A DNA stretch of 64,000 bases from contig NZ_JAUSRF010000020.1 of assembly GCF_030811685.1 (NCBI RefSeq), forward strand, positions 34,863-98,862, read 5' to 3'. A program made the position numbers and the translations under genes. This DNA comes from Neorhizobium huautlense. GTDB lineage: Bacteria; Pseudomonadota; Alphaproteobacteria; Rhizobiales; Rhizobiaceae. The notes beneath the pieces were generated by a model. The model was not told the DNA's origin and made no database searches. It saw nothing but the letters and a program-made list of their open reading frames with translations. Numbering within the stretch: the first letter of the stretch is position 1; each line of letters begins with the position of its first letter. This document shows positions 19,187 through 27,024 of this stretch, piece after piece.

Positions 19187-19411
19187 TCAGGCCGCAATTG
19201 TCGGCAGATGCCGCATGTGAACCGGCAGCTTCGCGGCGATCTCATCGTCGGTGAGGTCATCCAGCAGCTTCAGGATCGTGCCGTTCGTGGCGCTCCACAG
19301 CATGATTGTGCGTTGACCCTGCATCGTCGGCGGAAAGCGATCACCGGCATAACCGCGATAGGCATCGGCGGTGATGCTCCAGATGTGCTCGAGCCGCTCC
19401 CCGCGGTTCAC
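19187..19411 (-). CDS. C-terminal part of a frameshifted DUF1419 gene
   Basis: A 74-residue open frame with HIWSITADAYRGYAGDRFPP and TILKLLDDLTDDEIAAKLP. Read without regard to the GTG start at 19411, this frame continues upstream as KATRAAIFERETQPVRAV and meets the frame of the next gene near 19465-19480. I therefore read it as the second half of one DUF1419 protein, separated from the first half by a one-base shift. The GTGA overlap with the upstream stop could permit separate translation, but that is less likely than a broken gene or a sequencing error. Confidence 0.6.
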   Translation of the reverse strand: MNRGERLEHIWSITADAYRGYAGDRFPPTMQGQRTIMLWSATNGTILKLLDDLTDDEIAAKLPVHMRHLPTIAA

Positions 19412-19788
19412 GGCGCGGACAGGCTGCGTCTCGCGCTCGAAGATCGCCGCCCGCGTCGCCTTGACGGAACTTCTGCGGAGAGATCACAATAACCGTGGAA
19501 ATATCTCGTCTTCCCGTCGATCCTGAGCGCGAAGAAGACGCTGGTGATAGATCCCGTCAGAAACTCACGTAGCGCGAAGATCGGTCCACGCATCCACAGT
19601 GGCGGGAGGATGTTCAACATGTAGTCGTAGAGTGCTTCATCGACCTCGAACCATTCGCCGCTATACATCGGGGCAGCATCGGTTTTCCATCGATCAGGGC
19701 GCTGATCGTGACGGCCGAACAGCCGGAACATTTGCGGGCGCGTTGCGATGCCTTCGAAGATCTTGGCGGTACGGGCAGGGATATTCAT
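19408..19788 (-). CDS. N-terminal part of a frameshifted DUF1419 gene
   Basis: An open frame of 126 codons with the hallmarks of DUF1419, a family of unknown function on rhizobial plasmids: MNIPARTAKIFEGIATRPQM, MYSGEWFEVDEALYDYMLN and the IDGKTRYFHGYCDLS segment. ATG 19788 has AAGGAG upstream. After residue about 108 the sequence turns into low-complexity Arg/Ser (SRRRGRRSSSARRS), which is what an out-of-frame tail looks like. The expected continuation is in the next frame, in the feature at 19187-19411. Confidence 0.7.
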   Translation of the reverse strand: MNIPARTAKIFEGIATRPQMFRLFGRHDQRPDRWKTDAAPMYSGEWFEVDEALYDYMLNILPPLWMRGPIFALREFLTGSITSVFFALRIDGKTRYFHGYCDLSAEVPSRRRGRRSSSARRSLSAP

Positions 19789-19905
19789 CTCGGCTCCTTC
19801 AGGGGTTCGGGACCTGGTGATGACCGCTCCGATCAACTCCCTTTCAGTCCCTCATGACACCCTCTGGGCCGCCGGCATGCCGCTCGGCCGGGTCAAGGGC
19901 CGGCT

Positions 19906-20874
19906 TCAGCCGGGCGCAGCCTCCCTTGATGCGGTCGATGGCGATGCGGCACGCCTCTCTGTTCCTTCGTTTCTCGCTTTCTCACGTTTCCTCTGCTGCA
20001 GAACCTCATTCCAATCCCCCGCAGGCGGCCGGAGACGCTCCGAAGGGCGATCGGCCTGTGCGGCTAGGCCCTGAAGCCGGCGAGCGAAGGCGTCACCTTG
20101 GTTATTGGCATCGGTGGCGCATACAAGCTGGGCGCCAGGACGAGCGAGAAGGTCGACCAGCGCCGCTTCGGTTTTTGGTGACCATCCGCCTCCGGTACTG
20201 AGGTAGAGACTGCCATCTCGCAGCTCTTCGACTGCCGCGAGGCTCATCGCGTCAATTGCCGCCTCGGTCACGCAAAGACGCAGAGCGTCAGGCGGACCGA
20301 GGCGAAACAGCATTTTGCTGCCGCCCGACGCGAAGCCGCGCCAGTCCGGTCCGCGCTCCTCCCATCCAACCACCACTCCTGCGGTATCGCTATGGCCGGC
20401 CCACATGCTGCCGAATGGGCCCTCTCGAACCACGCCTCGTGTGATTGCGCAGCGCAGGATGAAAACCGGGATCGCGCGCGTCCAGCAGAGATACCGCCAG
20501 GCGCCGGAGCCAGTGGTGGGAACACGGCGGCTTTGCCATCGTGTCAGAACGTCCGCAGGCTCGACTTTTGCCGGCGGCTTCTTCCTGATTACGGGTGTCC
20601 CCTTGTATCCGACGAGTTCGCCAACACGGTCGATAGCCTCTGAGAAGCCTAGATGCTCGAGCAGGCTGACAAGGGCGAAGACATCGCCTTTGTTGTCGCT
20701 CAACGGATCAAACCAGCCGCGGCCTTCATGCGTGACGATGATGATGTCCGCGCCTCGGCGGAACTTCACCGCCCGGCGCGTGCTTTCCTTCATATCGACC
20801 CCGAACCCGGCCTGTTGGAGGACGGCGGCACAACTGACGGCCTCCCTCAGCTTTTCGATTTCTTCTCTTTTCAT
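19906..20874 (-). CDS. DUF3991 / Toprim domain protein
   Basis: A 322-residue protein with an N-terminal zinc-ribbon-like or DUF3991 region (residues 40-90, including GWFDPLSDNKGDVFALVSLL) and a C-terminal Toprim fold. The Toprim acidic residues appear as E204 in CVTEAAIDAMSL and D255/D261 in CATDANNQGDAFA. Toprim domains occur in primases, topoisomerases and nucleases; plasmid members of this type are thought to be primase-like, though no activity has been shown that I know of. The gene is preceded by a 40-bp palindrome (20970-21009). Confidence 0.85.
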   Translation of the reverse strand: MKREEIEKLREAVSCAAVLQQAGFGVDMKESTRRAVKFRRGADIIIVTHEGRGWFDPLSDNKGDVFALVSLLEHLGFSEAIDRVGELVGYKGTPVIRKKPPAKVEPADVLTRWQSRRVPTTGSGAWRYLCWTRAIPVFILRCAITRGVVREGPFGSMWAGHSDTAGVVVGWEERGPDWRGFASGGSKMLFRLGPPDALRLCVTEAAIDAMSLAAVEELRDGSLYLSTGGGWSPKTEAALVDLLARPGAQLVCATDANNQGDAFARRLQGLAAQADRPSERLRPPAGDWNEVLQQRKREKARNEGTERRAASPSTASREAAPG

Positions 20875-20969
20875 GATTTCCCGATCGCCAGCGATCGCTC
20901 CTCAATTTAGCTCCCCGCATAATCAGCGGCACATCTTCCGGCCGCCGCGAAGAGCAGAGGGGGCAAGGG

Positions 20970-21009
20970 CGTGGGAAGCAAGGTGCAAATTTACACCTTG
21001 CTTCCCGCG
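20970..21009. repeat. Long palindrome upstream of the Toprim gene
   Basis: Sixteen-base arms with one mismatch (CGTGGGAAGCAAGGTG and CACCTTGCTTCCCGCG) around the AT-rich loop CAAATTTA. No T-run follows on either strand, so it is not a standard terminator. It may be an operator or an attenuating mRNA stem for the Toprim gene. Confidence 0.85.
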
Positions 21010-21059
21010 GCGAAGCTTCCCTTGCTGCCGACAGCTCGCCAGCGGCAGGGACGAGAAAA

Positions 21060-21078
21060 AGGGTCTCAATGAGACCCT
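21060..21078 (-). terminator. Terminator overlapping the stop of the 58-aa gene
   Basis: AGGGTCTC and GAGACCCT arms with a three-base loop, followed on the minus strand by five T residues. It includes the stop codon at 21066-21068. Confidence 0.7.
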
Positions 21079-21242
21079 GCTGGAAAATACTCGTGCATGA
21101 TCTCCAGATCGTCGTCGTCGTCGAGTTCGTCGGACGGCAGGACGCCGAATTCGCTACCAGATTTGAACAAGGTGATCGGGACCATCAGGTCGCGGCAAAG
21201 CTGGAATGCGTGGGACTGAGCAAGGAAAAGATCGTGTGACAT
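21066..21242 (-). CDS. Small acidic conserved protein (58 aa)
   Basis: A 58-residue protein that begins MSHDLFLAQSHAFQLCRDLM and contains PITLFKSGSEFGVLPSDEL followed by a run of five Asp. A GGAG Shine-Dalgarno sequence lies eight bases before the ATG and a terminator overlaps the stop, so it is a complete transcription unit end. The segment SGSEFGVLPSDELDDDD resembles small proteins I have seen on rhizobial plasmids. Function unknown; the acidic tail could mimic DNA, but that is speculation. Confidence 0.6.
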   Translation of the reverse strand: MSHDLFLAQSHAFQLCRDLMVPITLFKSGSEFGVLPSDELDDDDDLEIMHEYFPAGSH

Positions 21243-21530
21243 GTGCGAGGCTCCATTTGGGAGCGGGCCAGTTCCCGCTCGATGGCTCCTCGAAAGGCCC
21301 GGGGACGGGCGCGATCACCGCGATGGCGCAGCCCTGAGCGGCCGCAGCGTGGCTGCGGACCCTTCACGGGTTGATCGTGGAAGATCCGAACCCAGGCCAA
21401 GACGCCATCGCAAGAGAGCGGGATTGGTTTGCCTCCATTCGATGACGCGGTTGAATGTGCACGTTGCTTCGTTGCCCTCACCCTGACGCTCGCGTGACCT
21501 TCAATCGTGGGCATTAATCGTGCGCCTTAC
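21243..21530. other. Gene-free stretch left of the AbiE promoter
   Basis: About 290 bases between the 58-aa gene and the AbiE operators. It should contain the minus-strand promoter of the plasmid block. Short open frames here have no start signals. Nothing else recognised. Confidence 0.4.
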
Positions 21531-21560
21531 TGACCAAAATTTGTACTCTAACTTTGGACA
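21531..21560 (+). promoter_or_regulatory. AbiE operator copy 1
   Basis: A 30-bp imperfect palindrome, TGACCAAAATTTG at the left and TTTGGACA at the right. It is repeated 40 bp downstream. AbiEi antitoxins are known to repress their own promoter by binding inverted repeats, so these are the obvious candidate sites. Confidence 0.7.
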
Positions 21561-21562
21561 GC

Positions 21563-21591
21563 TTGCAGACTGACCAAAATTTGCATATAAT
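21563..21591 (+). promoter_or_regulatory. Promoter of the abiE operon
   Basis: TTGCAG at 21563-21568 and a perfect TATAAT at 21586-21591, separated by exactly 17 bases. The -10 lies inside the second operator copy, so bound repressor would block polymerase. Confidence 0.75.
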
Positions 21592-21600
21592 TTTTGGACA
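21571..21600 (+). promoter_or_regulatory. AbiE operator copy 2
   Basis: Second 30-bp palindrome, again TGACCAAAATTTG at the left and TTTTTGGACA at the right. It spans the -10 element and ends 12 bases before the abiEi start. Confidence 0.7.
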
Positions 21601-21612
21601 AAAGGAACAGTA

Positions 21613-22341
21613 ATGCCGAATCCGACATCTGATACGCTCGACCGCATCCACGCAAGGATTGCCGCTGGAGCGCCCTCCGGCGTCTGGTCTCGTGCCGACT
21701 TTCTCGATATTGGCACTCCGAACGCTGTCGAGAAAGCACTGCAGCGGCTGACAAATCGCGGTGAGATACGCAGACCCCATAGAGGCCTCTACGACAAGCC
21801 TTCAACAAGCCAATTGACCGGCAAAATGATCTTTCCGCCTCGCGCTTCTTTCGTGGACGCAATCGCGCGGCGCGACAAGCTGCGGATTTTGGTTGACGGA
21901 ATGACGGCTGCCAATGACCTCGGCCTCACCACGGCCGTTCCGGCAAGATCGACAATCCATGCAGACACCTATCCCCGGACAATTGAGATTGAGGCAAGCG
22001 CGGGCGACCCGCGCGTTTCTCAACCGGTTATCTACAAGCTCGATTTCAAGAGGGCTGCTGCCAAGACCGCATTCTGGGCAGGGCGCCCAGCCATGCGTGT
22101 TGTGCAGGCGCTGTCTTGGTTGAGGGATGACCGAAAAACTTTGGAGCCGGCAATAAACGGGATCGTCCGAAAACTAGAAAAAAGCCCGTATCGTCAGGCC
22201 ATCGCCGACGATCTGCGCTCGAACGTGGATGCCCTGCCAGCCTGGATGTTTCAGGCGGCGAGGGAGATTGCTGATGGACTGTCTACCGGTGGCGGCGCTG
22301 TGAAATCAAAAGATATGACCAATGCAGAACACATTCGTTGA
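21613..22341 (+). CDS. AbiEi family antitoxin (type IV toxin-antitoxin)
   Basis: A 242-residue AbiEi-type (DUF6088-like) antitoxin. The N-terminal winged-helix region (VWSRADFLDIGTPNAVEKAL, then RLTNRGEIRRPHRGLYDKP) binds DNA and represses the operon. The C-terminal part neutralises the toxin without direct binding in studied AbiE systems. The ATG follows AAAGGAA. It overlaps the toxin gene by 20 bases, and two palindromic operators lie upstream. Such systems act in phage abortive infection and plasmid stability. Confidence 0.88.
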   Translation: MPNPTSDTLDRIHARIAAGAPSGVWSRADFLDIGTPNAVEKALQRLTNRGEIRRPHRGLYDKPSTSQLTGKMIFPPRASFVDAIARRDKLRILVDGMTAANDLGLTTAVPARSTIHADTYPRTIEIEASAGDPRVSQPVIYKLDFKRAAAKTAFWAGRPAMRVVQALSWLRDDRKTLEPAINGIVRKLEKSPYRQAIADDLRSNVDALPAWMFQAAREIADGLSTGGGAVKSKDMTNAEHIR

Positions 22342-23428
22342 AATTCTCCGTTCGAGCCAGGACGAGCGTCGCGCCCTTTACGCCACGGTCGCCGCGCAGC
22401 TGAAGACCCGTGCCGAGAATGTCGAGAAAGACCTATATGTATGTTGGATTCTCGATTTCCTGTTCAATCAACGGGGGAGGGATCCCGTCAACCTGTACTT
22501 CAAGGGAGGCACGAGCCTCAGCAAAGCCTATGACGTCATCAGCCGATTTTCGGAGGATATCGACATCGGTATCTATAAGGCAGACATCGCGGCGCCGCTC
22601 GAAGCCGAGATCGCAGCACAGGTTTCCGTGAACCAGCAGCAGAAGATGCTTGCCGACAAAGTCGACGCCGCAGCACGAGACTATATAGCTGGCGCACTCC
22701 GAGCGCAGCTTCTTCAGAAGATTGCCGAGACCGAGGAAGCGATTGACGACGCGGGGCATTTTTCTGTTGAGTTCGGTTTCGATGCCTATCGAAAGCGTGA
22801 TGCTCACGACGTCCTCGTTGTCGGCTACAAAAGCGTCTTCGGTGGGCAATTCGACTATGTTCAACCGGCCGTGCGTATTGAGGGCGGCGCACGCCCAGAT
22901 CCCGTTCCAGTCGAAACTCGAATGATCGTTCCTTGCATCGCCGCTGAGTTCGCTTCAGCCAGTGTTTTGACGGTGGGCAATGTAACGACTGTTAAGCCGG
23001 AGCGGACGTTCTGGGAGAAGGTCCTCATTCTTCATGCAATGACGGAGACCACCGAGAAACGGGCAGCAGAGAAGGACGCGGCAAGGCCCATCCCGGACCT
23101 GAATCGCTACTCTCGCCATTACTACGATGTCCATCAGATCTGGACGAATAGTGCTTACGGCAAGGAAACCGCGTCAATGAAGGATTTGGCGGAGGCCTGC
23201 CGCGCGCACAAGGAACTCATGTTCCGCGCCCCGGATCATCGCTACGACCGTGCATTTCCAGGAAGCTACCGCCTCGTTCCAACTGCGGAAATGATAGCTA
23301 AGCTCGCCCGGGACTATGATCGAATGTCTGCGATGATCTTTGGTGAAATCCCGCAATTCAAAGATGTTATGACGAGCATCATCGAGCTCGAGGCATTTCT
23401 CAATACCCCTTCGGGCGATCTGGTCTAG
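22322..23428 (+). CDS. AbiEii family nucleotidyltransferase toxin
   Basis: A 368-residue AbiEii toxin. Members transfer nucleotides; a studied mycobacterial homologue modifies tRNA acceptor ends and blocks translation. The key motif FKGGTSLSKAYDVISRFSED is at residues 60-79, with GGTSLSKA and the SEDIDI aspartates forming the metal and NTP site. A later TVKPERTFWEKVLILHAM segment is also typical of the family. Length is slightly above average. It overlaps the antitoxin gene, which secures balanced expression. No truncation is seen. Confidence 0.9.
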   Translation: MQNTFVEILRSSQDERRALYATVAAQLKTRAENVEKDLYVCWILDFLFNQRGRDPVNLYFKGGTSLSKAYDVISRFSEDIDIGIYKADIAAPLEAEIAAQVSVNQQQKMLADKVDAAARDYIAGALRAQLLQKIAETEEAIDDAGHFSVEFGFDAYRKRDAHDVLVVGYKSVFGGQFDYVQPAVRIEGGARPDPVPVETRMIVPCIAAEFASASVLTVGNVTTVKPERTFWEKVLILHAMTETTEKRAAEKDAARPIPDLNRYSRHYYDVHQIWTNSAYGKETASMKDLAEACRAHKELMFRAPDHRYDRAFPGSYRLVPTAEMIAKLARDYDRMSAMIFGEIPQFKDVMTSIIELEAFLNTPSGDLV

Positions 23429-23897
23429 GCTTGGTAGACGCTCCTATCGTGCAACGGACATAGGTAGTTGAGCTTCGCGGCCTCGGTTTCGACGGAGGGG
23501 CTTCATGTCCTGGCAGAGAACCCCGGTGCGCGGCATTCAAGCAGAATGCATTGCGAGGAAATGGTTTGTAGACGATACGGTCGTCTGCACGATGAGAGCG
23601 CGACGAAACTGTAACCCTCAGCCGAAAAACTCCAAATAGGCTATTGTACTCCAATTAATTAAAGATGTCAAAGCTGAATAGGTCTGCGACGTTCTCAGCC
23701 AGTTAGAAGCGCGACACCGATGTCGTCTTTCTCCGACGATCAGCCCCCGATCCGACCGGCTGGGCCGGGTTGCAAGGGAGGAGCGGGGGCGGGTGACGAT
23801 GCTCATCTTCGGCTTTAGCTTTCTCGGTAGCAATTGTTACGCCACCGGTTGATACTTGGCTCACCTGCATGGGGCGGGTAGGGATCAAAGCCGCACG
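23429..23897. other. Gene-free stretch of about 470 bases
   Basis: Spacer after the AbiE pair, slightly richer in A+T than its flanks. I see no terminator, promoter or remnant that I can support. Open frames on the minus strand have no recognisable content. Confidence 0.4.
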
Positions 23898-24635
23898 ATG
23901 CTTCCGGAAATCAAACTGCAGGGCAATGTCGATGTCGCCGCGCTGTCACCACTTCTTCGCGGCATGCTGCTTGCCGTTGCCTATGCCGACGGTGAGGGAG
24001 GCATAGGATTGACGGCCACCGGCGCCATGAACCGCAAATTCGTCCATTGGGCCGCTGTCAACTTTCTCTGGCCTGGCTTCACTGCCGAAGACCTCTACAG
24101 CATGAACAAGGTGCTCAACGAAGGCGACATGCCGCCGCTCTGGGTCGTACGCGACATGACCCGTCATCTGAAACTGCTTCGCCGGAAAAAGAATGTGTTG
24201 CTGCCGACCAAACGCGGCCGCGAGTTTCTGGCGAACCCGCAAACCTTCTTCGATCTGGTCGCCACGGAATATCTCTATTCCTATGTCCACGTGACCGACC
24301 GGGAAGAGGACGTTCGGCTACGATTACGCTGGTGGCGCATGTTCCTCAACCTTCTCAATATCAAGGCCAGAGAAGGGTGCACGCCACTGGATGTTGTGAA
24401 AATCCTCAATCCAGACTTCGCGCCCCTGTCGGACACCGAGATGACCCTGGAAGCCTGGGAACTGAAATCCGACGTCCAATACGGCGTCCTGAGGCGCCTG
24501 TGCTGGCTCGGCCTGCTCTACGAGGCACGAGAGGGGCTCACGCTTTTCCAGGATGGATCCTTCCACAAGACGCCGCTTTGGTCCGCCTGCCTGCAGCTGG
24601 AATCGGACACGCAAAGCGACATCGGGATCCATTGA
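23898..24635 (+). CDS. Hypothetical protein next to the insertion sequence (245 aa)
   Basis: A soluble protein of unknown function starting MLPEIKLQGNVDVAALSPLL. It contains GIGLTATGAMNRKFVHWAAV and later two winged-helix-like stretches (LLPTKRGREFL and VQYGVLRRLCWLGLLYEA). An alternative start 14 codons upstream is possible. The gene ends only seven bases before the transposase stop codon, so its final dozen codons may come from the end of the insertion sequence. I therefore cannot say whether it is complete. Confidence 0.6.
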   Translation: MLPEIKLQGNVDVAALSPLLRGMLLAVAYADGEGGIGLTATGAMNRKFVHWAAVNFLWPGFTAEDLYSMNKVLNEGDMPPLWVVRDMTRHLKLLRRKKNVLLPTKRGREFLANPQTFFDLVATEYLYSYVHVTDREEDVRLRLRWWRMFLNLLNIKAREGCTPLDVVKILNPDFAPLSDTEMTLEAWELKSDVQYGVLRRLCWLGLLYEAREGLTLFQDGSFHKTPLWSACLQLESDTQSDIGIH

Positions 24636-26206
24636 CGATCTTTATTCCGCCGCTGGCGGCTGCTTCGATAACGCTTTCTCCCGCTTCGCAATCACTGCCG
24701 GATCGTTCATGAAATCCGTCCGCCGCCCCGGCTTTCGGCCCCGCTTCTGGTAACCGTTGGCGGTGCTGCCGTCGCGAATGCCGAACATATGATCCGTCTG
24801 GCCGGTGCGGCGTGGGCCGCTTCTCTCGTGCTTTTGCTCACGCTTTGCCTGCATCTCGGCGACGACAGACAGCATGTCGTCCAGCCGCTTGTTGTCGACG
24901 ACCTGCGCGCGGTGCACCGAGCGCAACGTATCAAAAGTCCTGTAGGGCAGGGCAAAGCTATCATGCATGATCTCGAGCCGTCCGTCCGGATAATCGCAGA
25001 CGATCACCTTCTTGCCCGCCAAAGGCGTTGAACGTTCGGTCGGATCGAGGATGAACAGCACCTTGTCGTAGCGCAGCGTCAGGGATTGCGACAGCGTGCG
25101 GACCTCCTTGTGGCACATGGCGCCATCGAGATTGTCATGGTCGGCCAATGGCCGGTGCATGTCCTTCGGGTTGCGCGGCGGCTTGCCGAAACGCGCGTTG
25201 AAATCCGCAATGAACTCAGGTGCATAGGCATTGGCATCCTCGATCGTGTCGATACCGCGCAGCCGCATCTCCTTCACCAGCCGATCCTGAAGCGTCTGGT
25301 TGGCACGTTCCACACGGCCCTTGGCCTGCGGGGTGTTGGCACAGATGATGTCGATGTTCAGTTCATACAACGCTCGGCCGAACTGCGTCAGGCCGCTTGT
25401 TCTGTCCGTCTTCGACGCATTGAGCGCGCGGAAAACGCCGTGCTTGTCGCTATAGAAGGCCAGTGGTTTGCCCCATTGCTGAAGATAGGCCTTCGTCGCA
25501 TGCAGATAGTCGAACGTGTTCTCTGATCGGGCAAAGCGCAGATGCAGAAGTTTGCCGGTGGCGTCATCGATATAAACGAGCAGGGCGCATTTGGGACCGC
25601 GGTTCTCGAACCACCAGTGATGCGAGCCATCCACCTGCACCAGTTCACCAAAGCAGTCGCGCCGACCGCGTGGCTGGAAAACCCGTTTCTTGCGCTCTCG
25701 ACGCGAGATCCAGATGCCGGCCTCGGTCATCCATTGCCGAAGCGTCTCCTTGGCGACCGAGATCCGGTGCAGCTCGATCAGCTTCTCGCGCGCCAGCGTC
25801 GGACCGAAATCCAGATAGCGTTCACGGATCAGATCCAGTGCCGCATTGCGAAACTCTTCGCTATGGCGCCGGTTGCTCGGCCGTGATCGTTTCTTGGAAA
25901 CAAGGCCGGCCGGACCATCCCGGTCATAGGCCTGCAGCAGCCGGTGGACTTGGCTGCGACTGAGGTCGAGCTGTTCGGCGGCCTGGACGACGGTGAGGCG
26001 TTCGTCACGGATTTTTTGGATAAGTTCGAGGCGATGCAACTCTTTCTGCGACATGGTGATCAAAAAGGACATGACGACTCCGACCGCTCATGGTCTCGAC
26101 CAGGTTGAAGATCGTCATCCTTGCTCCCAACGTTGGTTTTGACCAGTGCGCAAAGAGGCGAGACTGTCGCATCTCTAACTGGCCCAACTGTCGCATTACT
26201 AAATAG
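24636..26206 (-). mobile_element. Insertion sequence of the ISNCY (IS1202-like) group
   Basis: One transposase gene fills the element. The right end probably lies near 26200, where ACTGTCGCAT occurs twice 27 bp apart (around 26159 and 26186). A loosely similar TGTCGC and TGTCC pair occurs on the minus strand near 24590-24615, so the left end may extend into the preceding gene. Exact terminal repeats and target duplication could not be fixed. Confidence 0.6.
24642..26072 (-). CDS. ISNCY family transposase
   Basis: A 476-residue DDE transposase. An N-terminal helix-turn-helix region (residues 8-60, with TVVQAAEQLDLSRSQVHRLL) is followed by the integrase core. The catalytic residues are D148 in VQVDGSHHWWFE, D209 in FYSDKHGVFR and E255 in AKGRVERANQTLQDR. 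The C-terminal tail is basic. The reading frame is intact, so the element may be active. Alternative start at the Met of MSQKELHR, six codons in. Confidence 0.88.
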   Translation of the reverse strand: MSFLITMSQKELHRLELIQKIRDERLTVVQAAEQLDLSRSQVHRLLQAYDRDGPAGLVSKKRSRPSNRRHSEEFRNAALDLIRERYLDFGPTLAREKLIELHRISVAKETLRQWMTEAGIWISRRERKKRVFQPRGRRDCFGELVQVDGSHHWWFENRGPKCALLVYIDDATGKLLHLRFARSENTFDYLHATKAYLQQWGKPLAFYSDKHGVFRALNASKTDRTSGLTQFGRALYELNIDIICANTPQAKGRVERANQTLQDRLVKEMRLRGIDTIEDANAYAPEFIADFNARFGKPPRNPKDMHRPLADHDNLDGAMCHKEVRTLSQSLTLRYDKVLFILDPTERSTPLAGKKVIVCDYPDGRLEIMHDSFALPYRTFDTLRSVHRAQVVDNKRLDDMLSVVAEMQAKREQKHERSGPRRTGQTDHMFGIRDGSTANGYQKRGRKPGRRTDFMNDPAVIAKREKALSKQPPAAE

Positions 26207-26593
26207 CCCTTACAAACGTAATTTCAGGTAATAACTATTATGGAACCATGCCATGCGATCTGATGCGGCTCCCCGACATAGATTACAGACCGTCATTTAT
26301 GCAGGCATGAAAAGACACGCGCCCACGAATGTGACAATCAGCATCCAGCCCACCATTTCCAACTTGAAACTCGTGCCCATCGCCACGCCCTGTTAACCAA
26401 GATTTGGCTGACAATGCGAGACAAACGGAACGGTTGCTGCGCCTCGCAGATAATGATGTTCGACACGACTGCCGCTCCCGTTAAAAGATATCGCCCGACA
26501 ATGGCATCGACCGGTGCTTGACCTCTACAGCTTCGCAGCCGAGACGGAGAACAGCCCCTAAAAATTGTAAAACACCTGATCAGGGCAAATCGC
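26207..26593. other. Gene-free stretch right of the insertion sequence
   Basis: About 390 bases with no supportable gene. It runs from the presumed right end of the insertion sequence to the EcfG-type promoter of the lipoprotein gene. No repeat or RNA gene recognised. Confidence 0.4.
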
Positions 26594-26618
26594 GGAACCG
26601 TTCAGCTTGTGACTTGTT
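26594..26618 (+). promoter_or_regulatory. EcfG-type promoter for the lipoprotein gene
   Basis: GGAAC at 26594-26598, 17 bases, GTT at 26616-26618, 51 bases before the start codon. This is the established alphaproteobacterial general stress promoter pattern. Confidence 0.75.
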
Positions 26619-26644
26619 TTCCTATGGGTAAAAAGGAGGTTCTC

Positions 26645-26896
26645 ATGAAACGCATGATCATCCCAGTTCTGGCAGTCCTGTCTCTTTCGGCATGCACTTC
26701 GACCGAGCGCGGTGCCGGTATCGGAGCAGCAAGTGGCGCCGTTATCGGCGGCGTCGCGACGGGGAATGTGAGGGGAGCGGCTGTCGGCGCAGCTGTTGGA
26801 GGCGTGTCGGGCGCATTGATTGGCAATGTTGCCGACCAGCCTGGCCGCTGCTATTATCGTGATCGAAACGGGAACCGGTACGTCGATCGCTGCTGA
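26645..26896 (+). CDS. Glycine-zipper lipoprotein (83 aa)
   Basis: A small lipoprotein. Residues 1-16 form a signal peptide ending in the lipobox LSAC, with Cys17 as the lipidation site. Residues 22-60 are a glycine zipper (GIGAASGAVIGGVATG, AAVGAAVGGVSGALIG), a pattern that packs helices in membranes. The C-terminus is polar with two further Cys. The ATG follows AGGAGG, and an EcfG-type promoter lies upstream, so envelope-stress induction is likely. It would sit in the inner or outer membrane. Confidence 0.82.
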   Translation: MKRMIIPVLAVLSLSACTSTERGAGIGAASGAVIGGVATGNVRGAAVGAAVGGVSGALIGNVADQPGRCYYRDRNGNRYVDRC

Positions 26897-27024
26897 TCGA
26901 CCGATGGTCTTTCGAAAGACGGCATGGCACGCGTTCATGCGCGTACCATCGCCATTCCGTCTCGGAGGAAATGAAAATCAAAAAGCATATGAGGCGCGCC
27001 TTGGCCTTGGGGCTTGATTTCGCC

